From an uncultured Flavobacteriaceae bacterium (lineage in GTDB: Bacteria; Bacteroidota; Bacteroidia; Flavobacteriales; Flavobacteriaceae): a stretch of 64,000 bases of DNA. Shown piece by piece: positions 25,546-33,370 of this stretch. The number at the start of each line of letters is the position of its first letter. Positions within the stretch are counted from its first letter, which is position 1. Made by a program: the position numbers and the translations under genes. The stretch lies in contig CANMRV010000005.1 of assembly GCA_947500435.1 (NCBI GenBank), positions 248,001 through 312,000 on the forward strand, given 5' to 3'. The notes under the pieces are model-generated. The model was not told where the DNA came from and searched no databases. It saw nothing but the letters and a program-made list of their open reading frames with translations.

Positions 25546-25881
25546 ATGAATTACGATAAGAAAAGATTCAGACCCGTTCAAAATACCGAAAACGGGGAAA
25601 CCTCTGCAGAAACTATTTTTGAGTACCGCCAAAGCGGAAATATACTGACAGCCGAATACGAAGGCGGACAAATTAAAAAAGGTCATCTTATAGGCTTAGT
25701 AAGCGACGATGGAACCATAGAAATGCACTATCATCAGGTGAATACCAAAGGGGAATTGATGACTGGAATTTGTTTTTCAAAACCTAAAATTATGGAGAAT
25801 GGGAAAATACGCCTCTATGAAACATGGGAATGGACCTCTGGGGATAAATCAAAAGGAACATCCATTTTGGAGGAGTTATAA
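25546..25881 (+). CDS. Small conserved hypothetical protein
   Basis: 111 residues, mostly beta-strand, with repeated short hairpins (FEYRQSGNILTAEYEGGQIKKGHLIGLVSDDGTIEMHYHQVN and ETWEWTSGD). Similar small proteins are sometimes labelled N-acetylglutamate synthase in databases, but nothing acetyltransferase-like is visible here. It starts 11 bp after the GNAT gene. Role unknown. Confidence 0.65.
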   Translation: MNYDKKRFRPVQNTENGETSAETIFEYRQSGNILTAEYEGGQIKKGHLIGLVSDDGTIEMHYHQVNTKGELMTGICFSKPKIMENGKIRLYETWEWTSGDKSKGTSILEEL

Positions 25882-25945
25882 GTACAAACACTAACCAAGT
25901 TAACTTTCGATACCTAAGTGCGTGTTAGCGGCAATATAAAAACTA

Positions 25946-26455
25946 ATGAAAATAGAAAATAGTGAACTTGCGGATGTCCCAAAAATATTTGATTTATATA
26001 GATTAGCCACTAGCTATATGAGGTCGAAAAATCAAGTGCATTGGCCTGAATTTCCGAAAGAACTGATACAGAATGAAATAGCGGAAAACAGACAATGGAA
26101 GTTATTGATTGATGATGAAATTGCGTGTATATGGGCCACAACGCTCAATGACGAATTGATTTGGGGAGCTAAAAGCAATGAACCTTCGCTATATATCCAT
26201 AGGATTGCTACAAATCCTGAATTTAGGGGAAGAAGTCTCGTTAAGAAACTAGTTGATTGGGCAAACGAGTTTGGAAAAACTAAAGGTTTAACATACCTCC
26301 GAATGGACACTGTTGGTCTAAACAAAGGCTTAATTAATCATTATGAAAAGCTTGGGTTTGAATTTTTAGGAGCCAAAAAGTTGCAGGATACGAATGGATT
26401 ACCGGAACATTACCAAAGAGGAGAAGTATGTTTTTTTCAAAAAGCAATAATATAA
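25946..26455 (+). CDS. GNAT N-acetyltransferase
   Basis: 169 residues with the acetyl-CoA loop LYIHRIATNPEFRGRSLVKKLVDWANEFGKTKGLTYLRMDTVGLNKGLINHYEKLGFEF. The RxxGRS segment is a Q/RxxGxG/A variant. The 64-bp upstream gap contains GTGTTAGCGGCAAT, which resembles the unit boundaries found at 29.6-34.5 kb, but no matching 3' boundary was found. Substrate unknown. Confidence 0.85.
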   Translation: MKIENSELADVPKIFDLYRLATSYMRSKNQVHWPEFPKELIQNEIAENRQWKLLIDDEIACIWATTLNDELIWGAKSNEPSLYIHRIATNPEFRGRSLVKKLVDWANEFGKTKGLTYLRMDTVGLNKGLINHYEKLGFEFLGAKKLQDTNGLPEHYQRGEVCFFQKAII

Positions 26456-26498
26456 CACACATATTTAACATACATATCGAGTATATAAATTTTAAAAG

Positions 26499-27230
26499 AT
26501 GCGAATATGCATTGTACAGACTTCCTCTAAAAAAGGGGCTATTTCCCTTAATATTGAGAACCATCTAGGCCTTATTAAATGTGCCCTACCCTTAAAGCCT
26601 GATTTGATAGTATTTCCTGAACTATCCATCACGGGTTATGAACCAGAATTAGCGGAAAAACTTGTATGTACTATAGAAGATGAAAGATTCAACCCCTTTC
26701 AAGAAATAGCCGATACAGAGAAGATTACAATAGGCATAGGGATGCCAACACAAGCTAAAGATGGTATCAACATTAGTATGCTGTTATTTCAACCCCGTAA
26801 AGAACGGTTAGCGTACTCAAAACAACTACTACATGATGACGAATTACCCTATTTTGTTAGTGGTACCGATCAAGTTTTTTTGACCATAAAAGAAAAGAAA
26901 ATCGCTTTTGGAATTTGTTACGAGACCTTACAACGGGAACATTTTATTAAAGCCATAGAAAACAAGGCGGATATCTACATCGCAAGTGTAGCTAAGCCCG
27001 ATAGGGGAACCCAAAAAGCCTATGTACATTTTCCTTCGATTGCCAAGGAGTTTAACATCCCGATACTCATGGCAAACTGTGTAGGCTTTTGTGATAATTT
27101 TCTGAGTAATGGGAAAAGCGCTGTATGGAATAGAAAGGGGGAATTGATGGCTCAGCTTGACGAGCAAAATCAAGGGCTGCTAGTATACGATACCGAGCTT
27201 GAAGAAGCAACTATTTCACTAAAGATATAA
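26499..27230 (+). CDS. Carbon-nitrogen hydrolase (nitrilase superfamily)
   Basis: 243 residues, a short single-domain form. The catalytic triad is visible: Glu41 (FPELSITGYEPE), Lys108 (YSKQLLHDDELPYF) and Cys140 (FGICYETLQREHF). Such enzymes hydrolyse amides or nitriles; the short length suits an omega-amidase or aliphatic amidase-like role. It is in the same direction as the detoxification cluster. Confidence 0.88.
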   Translation: MRICIVQTSSKKGAISLNIENHLGLIKCALPLKPDLIVFPELSITGYEPELAEKLVCTIEDERFNPFQEIADTEKITIGIGMPTQAKDGINISMLLFQPRKERLAYSKQLLHDDELPYFVSGTDQVFLTIKEKKIAFGICYETLQREHFIKAIENKADIYIASVAKPDRGTQKAYVHFPSIAKEFNIPILMANCVGFCDNFLSNGKSAVWNRKGELMAQLDEQNQGLLVYDTELEEATISLKI

Positions 27231-27245
27231 ATACTCAACTGAATT

Positions 27246-27533
27246 ATGGAACTAAGACTAAATTGCGAAAACTGTGATAAACCCTTACCGAATGGCAGTA
27301 AGGAGGCAATGATTTGTACGTTTGACTGTACCTTTTGCAAGGCGTGTGTGGATGTTATTTTAATGAATGTATGCCCCAACTGTGGGGGCGGATTTGAAAA
27401 AAGACCAGCTAGGCCTAAGGAACTTTTGGAAAAATATCCGCCTTCCGATATCAAAGTTTTAAAGCCTGTGGACATGGCTAAATTTCAAGATAAACTTCAT
27501 AAATACAAGGGAGTTGACCCTTCAAAAAGATAG
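27246..27533 (+). CDS. DUF1272 zinc-binding protein
   Basis: 95 residues. The DUF1272 pattern MELRLNCENCDKPLPNGSKEAMICTFDCTFCKACVD...CPNCGGGFEKRPARP is present, with eight cysteines arranged as a RING-like double ribbon. Function is not known; these proteins often sit near acetyltransferases and stress genes, as here. Confidence 0.85.
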   Translation: MELRLNCENCDKPLPNGSKEAMICTFDCTFCKACVDVILMNVCPNCGGGFEKRPARPKELLEKYPPSDIKVLKPVDMAKFQDKLHKYKGVDPSKR

Positions 27534-27775
27534 ATTGTTTCAAATACGGGTTCATAATATTCATTTTATATCTCGGATGCTTTGCAAGTAAAAAACCTTA
27601 ATAGAACAAAACCGTTAAATAAATAGTTTTGTCAGGTAGAATGTTTTAGTGACTCTTGGAGAGTCTGGCGCAATCAATACATTTAAAATAAAATTTGATT
27701 ACGATTTAAAAAAAGTTAGTTCTTTAAATCCGCACTCATCAAAACTCCAAAGCAGTAATATCTTGTAGTCCATTA
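27534..27775. other. Intergenic region before the insertion sequence
   Basis: A+T-rich and without a supportable gene. It contains GACTCTTGGAGAGTC, a short inverted repeat near 27650, that may be an old terminator of the preceding cluster. Nothing else stands out. Confidence 0.3.
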
Positions 27776-29461
27776 AAACGAACGTGGCCGTTGCACAACT
27801 CTGATATTCATCAAAACTTGCTTTCATAAGGGTTGGGAAATCGGTAACTTATGGTATGCAAGGCAGAAAGAACTACACCGAAAAACTGTTCCTCAGCTTC
27901 AGGCTGTCGGACCGTGTTCCCAAGGACAACCTTTATAGAAGGCTCCGCGAAACGCTCGACCTGAGTTTTATCTACAAGGATACAAAGGAACTATATGGCA
28001 GCACGGGCAACCCGTCCATCGACCCCGTGGTCTTCTTCAAGCTGTTGATCACCGGATATCTTGAGAACATCACCTCCGACCGAAAACTGGTCGAACACTG
28101 TAGCATGCGGATGGACGTGCTCTATTTTTTGGGCTATGACCTTGACGAGGAGCTACCGTGGCACTCGACGATCAGCAGGACAAGGCAGCTCTACCCGGAA
28201 TCCCTGTTCTTGACCTTGTTCAACAAGGTATTCGCCCTGTGCGTGGACAGCGGGATGGTATCCGGCCATACCCAGGCAGTGGACTCGGCCCCGATAAAGG
28301 CGAACGCGTCCATGGAAAGCGTAGTCCCGAAAATGCCCGCCACCCCGATGAAGAGCCATTTGAAGAAAGTGTCGGAAGAGAACGGGGAAACTACGAAAAA
28401 GCATGTGGGAACGGTTTCCCCTGCACATATCACCGCTCCCGAGCATGAGCTGAAGCGCATGGAGAAGCACCACCAAAATCTGAGGGACAGTCCGGTACGC
28501 CTTGCCGGCGCATCCCATAAAAAAGCACGCTTACTTAGCAATAAAACGCACTATAACCCCTATGATCCCGATGCGCGTATATCGTTCAAGCCCGGCAAGG
28601 CCAGAAAATTGAACTACCATTGCAGTATGGCGGTGGATACCGCTGAAGGGGTCATCTCGCATATCCAGGCGGACTTTGCCGACGGCAGGGACAGCCAGTA
28701 CCTGAAGGGTATAGGCCTTCGGGTCCAGGGCCGTTTGGGGAAGAACGGGCTTGTGATGACCGATCTTTTGGCTGACGCAGGGTATTCCAACGGGGCCAAC
28801 TACGACTTTCTCGAACAGGGGAAGGTCACCGGATGGATACCCGTCTTCGGGAAGTACAAACCCGAGATAAAAGGCTTTCCCTACGACAGGGAAAGGGACG
28901 AGTACAGTTGCCCGATGGGAAGGCCGCTTCCCTTCAAGGGATTCCGCACCAACAAGGATGGGTCCGTGCTCAAAAACTACTGGGCGTCACCGAAGGATTG
29001 CAAGGCCTGCCCCATGAAACCCCAATGTGTGCCGAAAACAAAATGCAAAAAGATAATCAGAACGATTTATGACGAACAATATTTGAGGGCCTACGCCAGA
29101 CAGCACAGCGAAAAGGGCAAACGGATGAAAAAGCTGAGGCAAAGTACGGTGGAGCCCGTATTCGGCAGCCTGACCCAGTTCTACGGTCTAAGAAAAATAG
29201 GAGTGCTCGGCAAGGCCGGTGCCCACAAGGTCATGCTCATGGCAGCAATCGCATTCAACCTGAAAAAGTACCTTAGGAAAGGGGGAGGGAGACCCTTCAT
29301 TGGCATTTTGAGTACCATCACGGACACCTTAAAAGACTGCATGACCGTTTTTCACTGGTCAAATCCAATCGAGACCGATTCCCATAAAGGCCCAATAAAA
29401 ACTACCCTCTTCAGTCGAATTCTTGTTCAAAGACCACTTCTGCAACAGCCACGAACGTTTT
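27776..29461 (+). mobile_element. IS1182-family insertion sequence
   Basis: A 1.7-kb unit with one transposase gene. Terminal inverted repeats are visible: about 27776-27800 (AAAACGAACGTGGCCGTTGC...) and the complement of about 29436-29460 (...GCAACAGCCACGAACGTTTT), matching at roughly 20 of 25 positions. G+C content of the transposase is clearly higher than in all neighbouring genes, which suggests recent arrival from a different host. No clear target-site duplication was identified by eye. Confidence 0.75.
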
Positions 29462-29490
29462 TTGGTACTCTTACCATTTTCGCCAACTGA
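27856..29490 (+). CDS. IS1182-family DDE transposase
   Basis: 544 residues. The N-terminal DUF772-like part (YRRLRETLDLSFIYKDTKELYGSTGNPSIDPVVFFKLLITGYLENI) is followed by the catalytic core (QAVDSAPIKANAS, YHCSMAVDTAEGVISHIQADFADGRDSQYL, LADAGYSNG) and the C-terminal glutamate region STVEPVFGSLTQFYGLRKIGVLGKAGAHKVMLMAAIAFNLKK. The reading frame runs about 30 bp beyond the right inverted repeat into flanking DNA, so the last ten residues are host-derived or the native stop has been lost. Otherwise it appears intact. Confidence 0.9.
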   Translation: MQGRKNYTEKLFLSFRLSDRVPKDNLYRRLRETLDLSFIYKDTKELYGSTGNPSIDPVVFFKLLITGYLENITSDRKLVEHCSMRMDVLYFLGYDLDEELPWHSTISRTRQLYPESLFLTLFNKVFALCVDSGMVSGHTQAVDSAPIKANASMESVVPKMPATPMKSHLKKVSEENGETTKKHVGTVSPAHITAPEHELKRMEKHHQNLRDSPVRLAGASHKKARLLSNKTHYNPYDPDARISFKPGKARKLNYHCSMAVDTAEGVISHIQADFADGRDSQYLKGIGLRVQGRLGKNGLVMTDLLADAGYSNGANYDFLEQGKVTGWIPVFGKYKPEIKGFPYDRERDEYSCPMGRPLPFKGFRTNKDGSVLKNYWASPKDCKACPMKPQCVPKTKCKKIIRTIYDEQYLRAYARQHSEKGKRMKKLRQSTVEPVFGSLTQFYGLRKIGVLGKAGAHKVMLMAAIAFNLKKYLRKGGGRPFIGILSTITDTLKDCMTVFHWSNPIETDSHKGPIKTTLFSRILVQRPLLQQPRTFFGTLTIFAN

Positions 29491-29712
29491 TTCATCTAAC
29501 GGCCATTTTACGGGGTCTTTTATAGTTGGATACATCTAAAGACTTAATTGCATACTTTTTTGTACGTATATTAGATATATGATCAATGATCATATTCCCG
29601 CGTTAGCTGCGATAGAAAAATAAAAGCAAAATGCTCAATACTATTAACCTCGATATGTTCTGTTAATTCAGCTTGAAAAACTCAATACAATTAACAATAC
29701 AAAAAGGTAAAA
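29491..29712. other. Leader of the cassette-like array
   Basis: No gene. It includes GTTAGCTGC at 29602-29610, whose reverse complement GCAGCTAAC is nearly repeated at the 3' edge of the next gene (GCAGCTACAC at 30551). This is taken as the 5' boundary of the first unit. ATATATGATCAATGATCATAT-type palindromic DNA lies just before it. Confidence 0.4.
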
Positions 29713-30549
29713 ATGACAACTTTAGCATCTTGGGTTACATACAGTAATACAGGTGAAAAACCAGAGCTTCCTAGGGCTATATATATGGTTTCAGATAGTC
29801 GCCTCACTTGGGGTTCTGAATCGGTGCGCTGGGATGCTGGTAGAAAGGTTTTTAGCTCACAAAAAAAGCCACATGTTTTTGGGTATTGCGGTGCTGTTGT
29901 TTTTCCAAGTCTTGTCCTTGGTCAAATAATTACAGCAATAGATAATGAAATTATGTTTGAGGATGAACAAACTCCTGATGAAAAGCACGAACGCATATTC
30001 CAAGCAATAAAGTCCTCTTATAAAGAAAGTCAGAACAATCCAACGATGGACTTTTCAATTGTACATGCATACAGATCTCATCCTTGGCCTGAAACCGCGT
30101 TTTTATTATGGCATGTTTCTTACAAAGCAAAGACCAATGAATGGTGTACTAATAAGATTGATTTACCGAATGAAACAGGCCTTATTATTTCACTTGGTTC
30201 TGGAGCATCAAGTGCTAAAAATCATGGAAGGAGTTGGCAAAAATCAGATGTAGGGGGCACAAGTCGGTCGTTCTTTTCAGCGTTTTGTGATTCGATTAAC
30301 TCAGGAGACGATAAGCTTTCTGGAGGACCTCCACAGCTCGGTGCGTTATATACAAAAATGCCTGCAAAGAGTATTGGGATAATAAAAGATGACCGTTACT
30401 TTTTACACGGAATGGAAATTCAGCCTACCCCAATGCTTTCTAATATAGAATGGAAAGATGAATTATTTCGAGATGTCGACCCCTCTACTAAAAAATTAAA
30501 ACAAGGAGCAAGGCCTTTTGTAAAGCCAAAATTGAAAAAAAATAAATAA
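29713..30549 (+). CDS. Predicted proteasome/HslV-like Ntn hydrolase
   Basis: 278 residues. The protein begins MTTLASWVTYS; removal of Met would expose Thr as in HslV (TTIVS). SDSRLTWGS with Asp28 and GRKVFSS with Lys45 sit where HslV has Asp17 and Lys33, with about ten extra residues between. IISLGSGASSAKNHG near residue 157 resembles the conserved GSG turn of proteasome beta subunits. It therefore looks like a freestanding N-terminal-nucleophile hydrolase or an inactive relative. No ATPase partner such as HslU is adjacent. It forms the first unit of a cassette-like array and ends in a short hairpin spacer. Confidence 0.6.
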   Translation: MTTLASWVTYSNTGEKPELPRAIYMVSDSRLTWGSESVRWDAGRKVFSSQKKPHVFGYCGAVVFPSLVLGQIITAIDNEIMFEDEQTPDEKHERIFQAIKSSYKESQNNPTMDFSIVHAYRSHPWPETAFLLWHVSYKAKTNEWCTNKIDLPNETGLIISLGSGASSAKNHGRSWQKSDVGGTSRSFFSAFCDSINSGDDKLSGGPPQLGALYTKMPAKSIGIIKDDRYFLHGMEIQPTPMLSNIEWKDELFRDVDPSTKKLKQGARPFVKPKLKKNK

Positions 30550-30618
30550 AGCAGCTACACAACCTAAACTGCATAGAAACGCAGTTTAGCCAAACCGTTA
30601 GACACAATTAAATAAATA
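30550..30618. other. Unit junction 1, short hairpin spacer
   Basis: The 69-bp spacer has a perfect 9-bp stem CTAAACTGC (30564-30572) / GCAGTTTAG (30581-30589), then CCGTTAGACACAATT just before the next gene. GTTAGAC fits the GTTRRRY consensus of integron attC R' sites. Its complement, with G-T type changes, recurs after the next gene as TGCGCCTAAC. Confidence 0.55.
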
Positions 30619-31887
30619 ATGCGGAGATACCCCAGAAAGAAAACAACATACTACAGAGTAAAGGACGCCACAATCGATTTGACGGGAAAAATCAATGCCT
30701 ATAATGTAAAGGATTTTTCAACAGCATTAGAAAAATTCAAACAAGATGGGCAGGAACATTTAACAGTGGATTTCTCCAAAGTACACTACGCTTACCCAAG
30801 TGGCATGTTGCCAATTATTTCATCATTACATCAATTGAGAAAAGAAAAAAAATCTGTCTATGTCAAATTGCCTCAAGACAATGACACCAGAAAACTTTTT
30901 CGCTCAGTGAACTGGGCCCATTTTTTATCTCCATCTCAATTTGAAAAATCGGAATCAACTCATGACAGACATTTAGTTACGCGTTTTTTTACAGATCCCA
31001 ATCAACAGAAACAGGTAGTGGATGATTTTATGGATGTTGTTTTAAGAAGCATGCAGGTGCCGAAAGACATAATATCTGGACTTGAATGGTCAATAAATGA
31101 AATAACAGATAACGTTCTTAATCATGCTAATTCATACTATGGAGGAATCGTACAAGCCAGTACGTACCCAAAAAACAGGACTATTGCCTTTGCGGTCGCT
31201 GATGGCGGTAGAGGTATTTTAAATTCAATGCAAGAAGGACATCCAACACTACGAACTGACTTACAGGCAATTGGTGAAGCTATAAAAGTAGGTGTTACAA
31301 GAAATCCAAAATTTGGGCAAGGAAATGGACTAGCTGGAACTTTAAGGGTATCAACCTTAACTGGTGGCTCTTTTGACATTACAAGTGGTTCGGGAAGGCT
31401 AATTGTAACATCAAAAGAAACTACTAATCAACCTCTGAAATCTGGAAATTACAAGGGAACTATTGTTTGTGGACAGATAAGAATTAAAAAAGATTTCTCA
31501 ATCGCCGAAGCTTTGGATTTTGGAACTGGATATAAATATATACCATCAGATATAATCGATAATCAATACGAGTTGGAAGATAAGGATTGCATGCTCTTAA
31601 ACATGAAAGATGAATCGACCGGTTTTGGTTCAAGACGGTCAGGATATCAGATAAGACATAAAATCCTTAACCTATTGAACGCTAAACCAGATATTCCATT
31701 GGTGATAGATTGGCGTGGGGTTCCTGTCATTTCAAGTAGCTTTGGAGATGAAGTAATGGGCAAAGTCTTTATTAAGATTGGAGCTTTAAATTTTGCAGCA
31801 AGAGTGCGAAATAAGAATTTAGAACCTCTAGTAAAAGGACTACTGGACAAAGCAATAGCACAAAGGATTGCCCAAAATTCAGCATAG
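30619..31887 (+). CDS. STAS / GHKL ATPase / STAS-like (DUF4325) fusion protein
   Basis: 422 residues. Residues 15-110 look like a STAS domain (IDLTGKINAYNVKDF..VDFSKVHYAYPSG). Residues 130-275 are a GHKL-type ATPase: N-box EITDNVLNHA (161-170), DGGRGI (195-200) and GQGNGLAG (233-240). The C-terminal 90 residues are a DUF4325 STAS-like domain (LVIDWRGVPVISSSFGDEVMGKVF). STAS plus anti-sigma-type ATPase in one chain suggests a self-contained partner-switching regulator. There is no sigma factor or phosphatase adjacent. It forms the second unit of the array. Confidence 0.78.
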   Translation: MRRYPRKKTTYYRVKDATIDLTGKINAYNVKDFSTALEKFKQDGQEHLTVDFSKVHYAYPSGMLPIISSLHQLRKEKKSVYVKLPQDNDTRKLFRSVNWAHFLSPSQFEKSESTHDRHLVTRFFTDPNQQKQVVDDFMDVVLRSMQVPKDIISGLEWSINEITDNVLNHANSYYGGIVQASTYPKNRTIAFAVADGGRGILNSMQEGHPTLRTDLQAIGEAIKVGVTRNPKFGQGNGLAGTLRVSTLTGGSFDITSGSGRLIVTSKETTNQPLKSGNYKGTIVCGQIRIKKDFSIAEALDFGTGYKYIPSDIIDNQYELEDKDCMLLNMKDESTGFGSRRSGYQIRHKILNLLNAKPDIPLVIDWRGVPVISSSFGDEVMGKVFIKIGALNFAARVRNKNLEPLVKGLLDKAIAQRIAQNSA

Positions 31888-32045
31888 AACTGCGCCTAAC
31901 ATGGGCTATAATTTATAGCTGCAATTTGTTAACTTGAAACCTAAAAACAAACAATAGCTGGATTTGCCACGGCTGGAAATCTAACGATTTCCAACGCCGC
32001 CACAAATCATAGCCGAGACCATTGTGCAAAATTAGATGAAACTTA
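31888..32045. other. Unit junction 2, long hairpin-rich spacer
   Basis: The spacer begins with TGCGCCTAAC (GCCTAAC fits RYYYAAC of an attC R'' site) and ends with ATTGTGCAAAATT. In between, GGCTAT (31904) pairs with ATAGCC (32009), ATTTGT (31924) with ACAAAT (32002), and TGGAAATC (31974-31981) with GATTTCCA (31986-31993). The single strand can fold into one long branched hairpin, as attC sites do. Confidence 0.6.
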
Positions 32046-33209
32046 ATGATTGACTTTTGGAAAAGAAAACAAGTAATTGAACTTTTATCTGATATTAAGG
32101 ATAACGCGAAACAAAAAAAGTCAATATCGCATTCTGATTCGGAAAAATATATATTACAGATTTTTGAGAAAATTGGTGTACCAATTCAGGATGACACCAA
32201 AAAATTGTTCGGAAAACCTGAGATTTTAAAAGAACTAATTTTTAGCATTCATAGTTCCGCTTTTTTTACGATTGACGACCGAAAAACATTCAATGAAGAC
32301 TTCACAGATTTTTTGAAATTATTTCCAAAAAGAAAGTCAAAAGAAGAACTTAAATTCAGAGTTCTTGGGAATAATGGACTTTACCCAAATATTGATATAA
32401 AAAGAGGCAAAGTTTGGTACAAAAACTATAATTCTAGACCAAGCATCGTTACAGTTAATAGAATTAATTCTGAAAAAGAATATTCAAATGACTCCTCTAT
32501 TTACTGGATAAGTCGGACTGAATTAAAATTTGCTACGTCATTGATATTATCTATTTCCGGAACTCGATTATTTCCATATTTTAATCCTTATGACACAATT
32601 TCATTAAACTATGAAGACGTTAAGGATGTACCAGATGAGCGACTCTTCGATTTCCTTAATAGGTGGTTGGACATTAAAAATGTTTTTGTTCAACCTGATG
32701 GGAATATATTTAATAGGAATCCAAGACCTGATATCTCGACCTATAGTTACTCTAAATTTGATGTGAAGGAATCGGGATTCAATAAAATATTTGATTCCTT
32801 CAGTATTAGAGACCATTTATTAATGCGAACCAGTAATTATTTATTAAAAGCATTAATGAATAGAAGAAACCTTTTATTCCAAGAAGAGGCTATTTTAAAT
32901 GCATTTCTAGCACTTGAAGGAAGTTTACATCTACTACAAAGAAAATATGGGGATAGTTCAACAAAATTGAATAGAGAACTTTTGAGAGACGTATTTAAAA
33001 ACAAGTTGAACTTTTTGCCTCAAGGAGAGGGTACTTATGAGTTTATAGAGGAAGGTTACTTTACAAGAATTTCCTTAGTTCATCCTCAACCAAGATGGGG
33101 AGCCGAATGGAACCCATATGTAGACCATGAGGACTTTAGAGACTATTTTGGTATTAGCAAAATGATTCTTGCTTGGGTGTTAGGTGAAAATATAAATGAT
33201 ATTTGGTAA
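32046..33209 (+). CDS. HEPN-like (Apea type) hypothetical protein
   Basis: 387 residues, soluble. The last 140 residues are helical, with LLFQEEAILNAFLALEGSLHLLQRKYG and the Rx4H motif RISLVH (Arg341-His346) that marks the active site of many HEPN ribonucleases. The N-terminal two thirds carry no known domain. HEPN proteins often act as toxins or effectors of defence systems. It is the sole gene of the third unit. Confidence 0.6.
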   Translation: MIDFWKRKQVIELLSDIKDNAKQKKSISHSDSEKYILQIFEKIGVPIQDDTKKLFGKPEILKELIFSIHSSAFFTIDDRKTFNEDFTDFLKLFPKRKSKEELKFRVLGNNGLYPNIDIKRGKVWYKNYNSRPSIVTVNRINSEKEYSNDSSIYWISRTELKFATSLILSISGTRLFPYFNPYDTISLNYEDVKDVPDERLFDFLNRWLDIKNVFVQPDGNIFNRNPRPDISTYSYSKFDVKESGFNKIFDSFSIRDHLLMRTSNYLLKALMNRRNLLFQEEAILNAFLALEGSLHLLQRKYGDSSTKLNRELLRDVFKNKLNFLPQGEGTYEFIEEGYFTRISLVHPQPRWGAEWNPYVDHEDFRDYFGISKMILAWVLGENINDIW

Positions 33210-33370
33210 AATAACTTTGCTCAAGCGGTGTATAATTAATTGCGGGCGGAATTTCCACTTGGAAATTCCTGCAATCAATTATCTTTAGTCTTAGGCAGAC
33301 ATTTTCCGTTGGAAAAGTCCGCAACTAATCATACACGTATTCCAAGACCGTTGGCAACAAGCTGAAAAAG
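33210..33370. other. Unit junction 3, long hairpin-rich spacer
   Basis: It starts AACTTTGCTCAAG (33213-33225), close to the reverse complement of the sequence before the preceding gene, and ends CCGTTGGCAACAAGCT. GTGTATAATTAATTGC (33228-33243) pairs with GCAACTAATCATACAC (33321-33336) at 14 of 16 positions. Inside are two hairpins, GGAATTTCC/GGAAATTCC (33248-33269) and TTTTCC/GGAAAA (33302-33316). Confidence 0.65.

Noticed and set aside
25919..25945. GTGTTAGCGGCAAT before the GNAT gene looks like a cassette boundary
   Set aside because: No complementary 3' boundary follows the gene at 26455, so it fails the rule seen in the four units further right.
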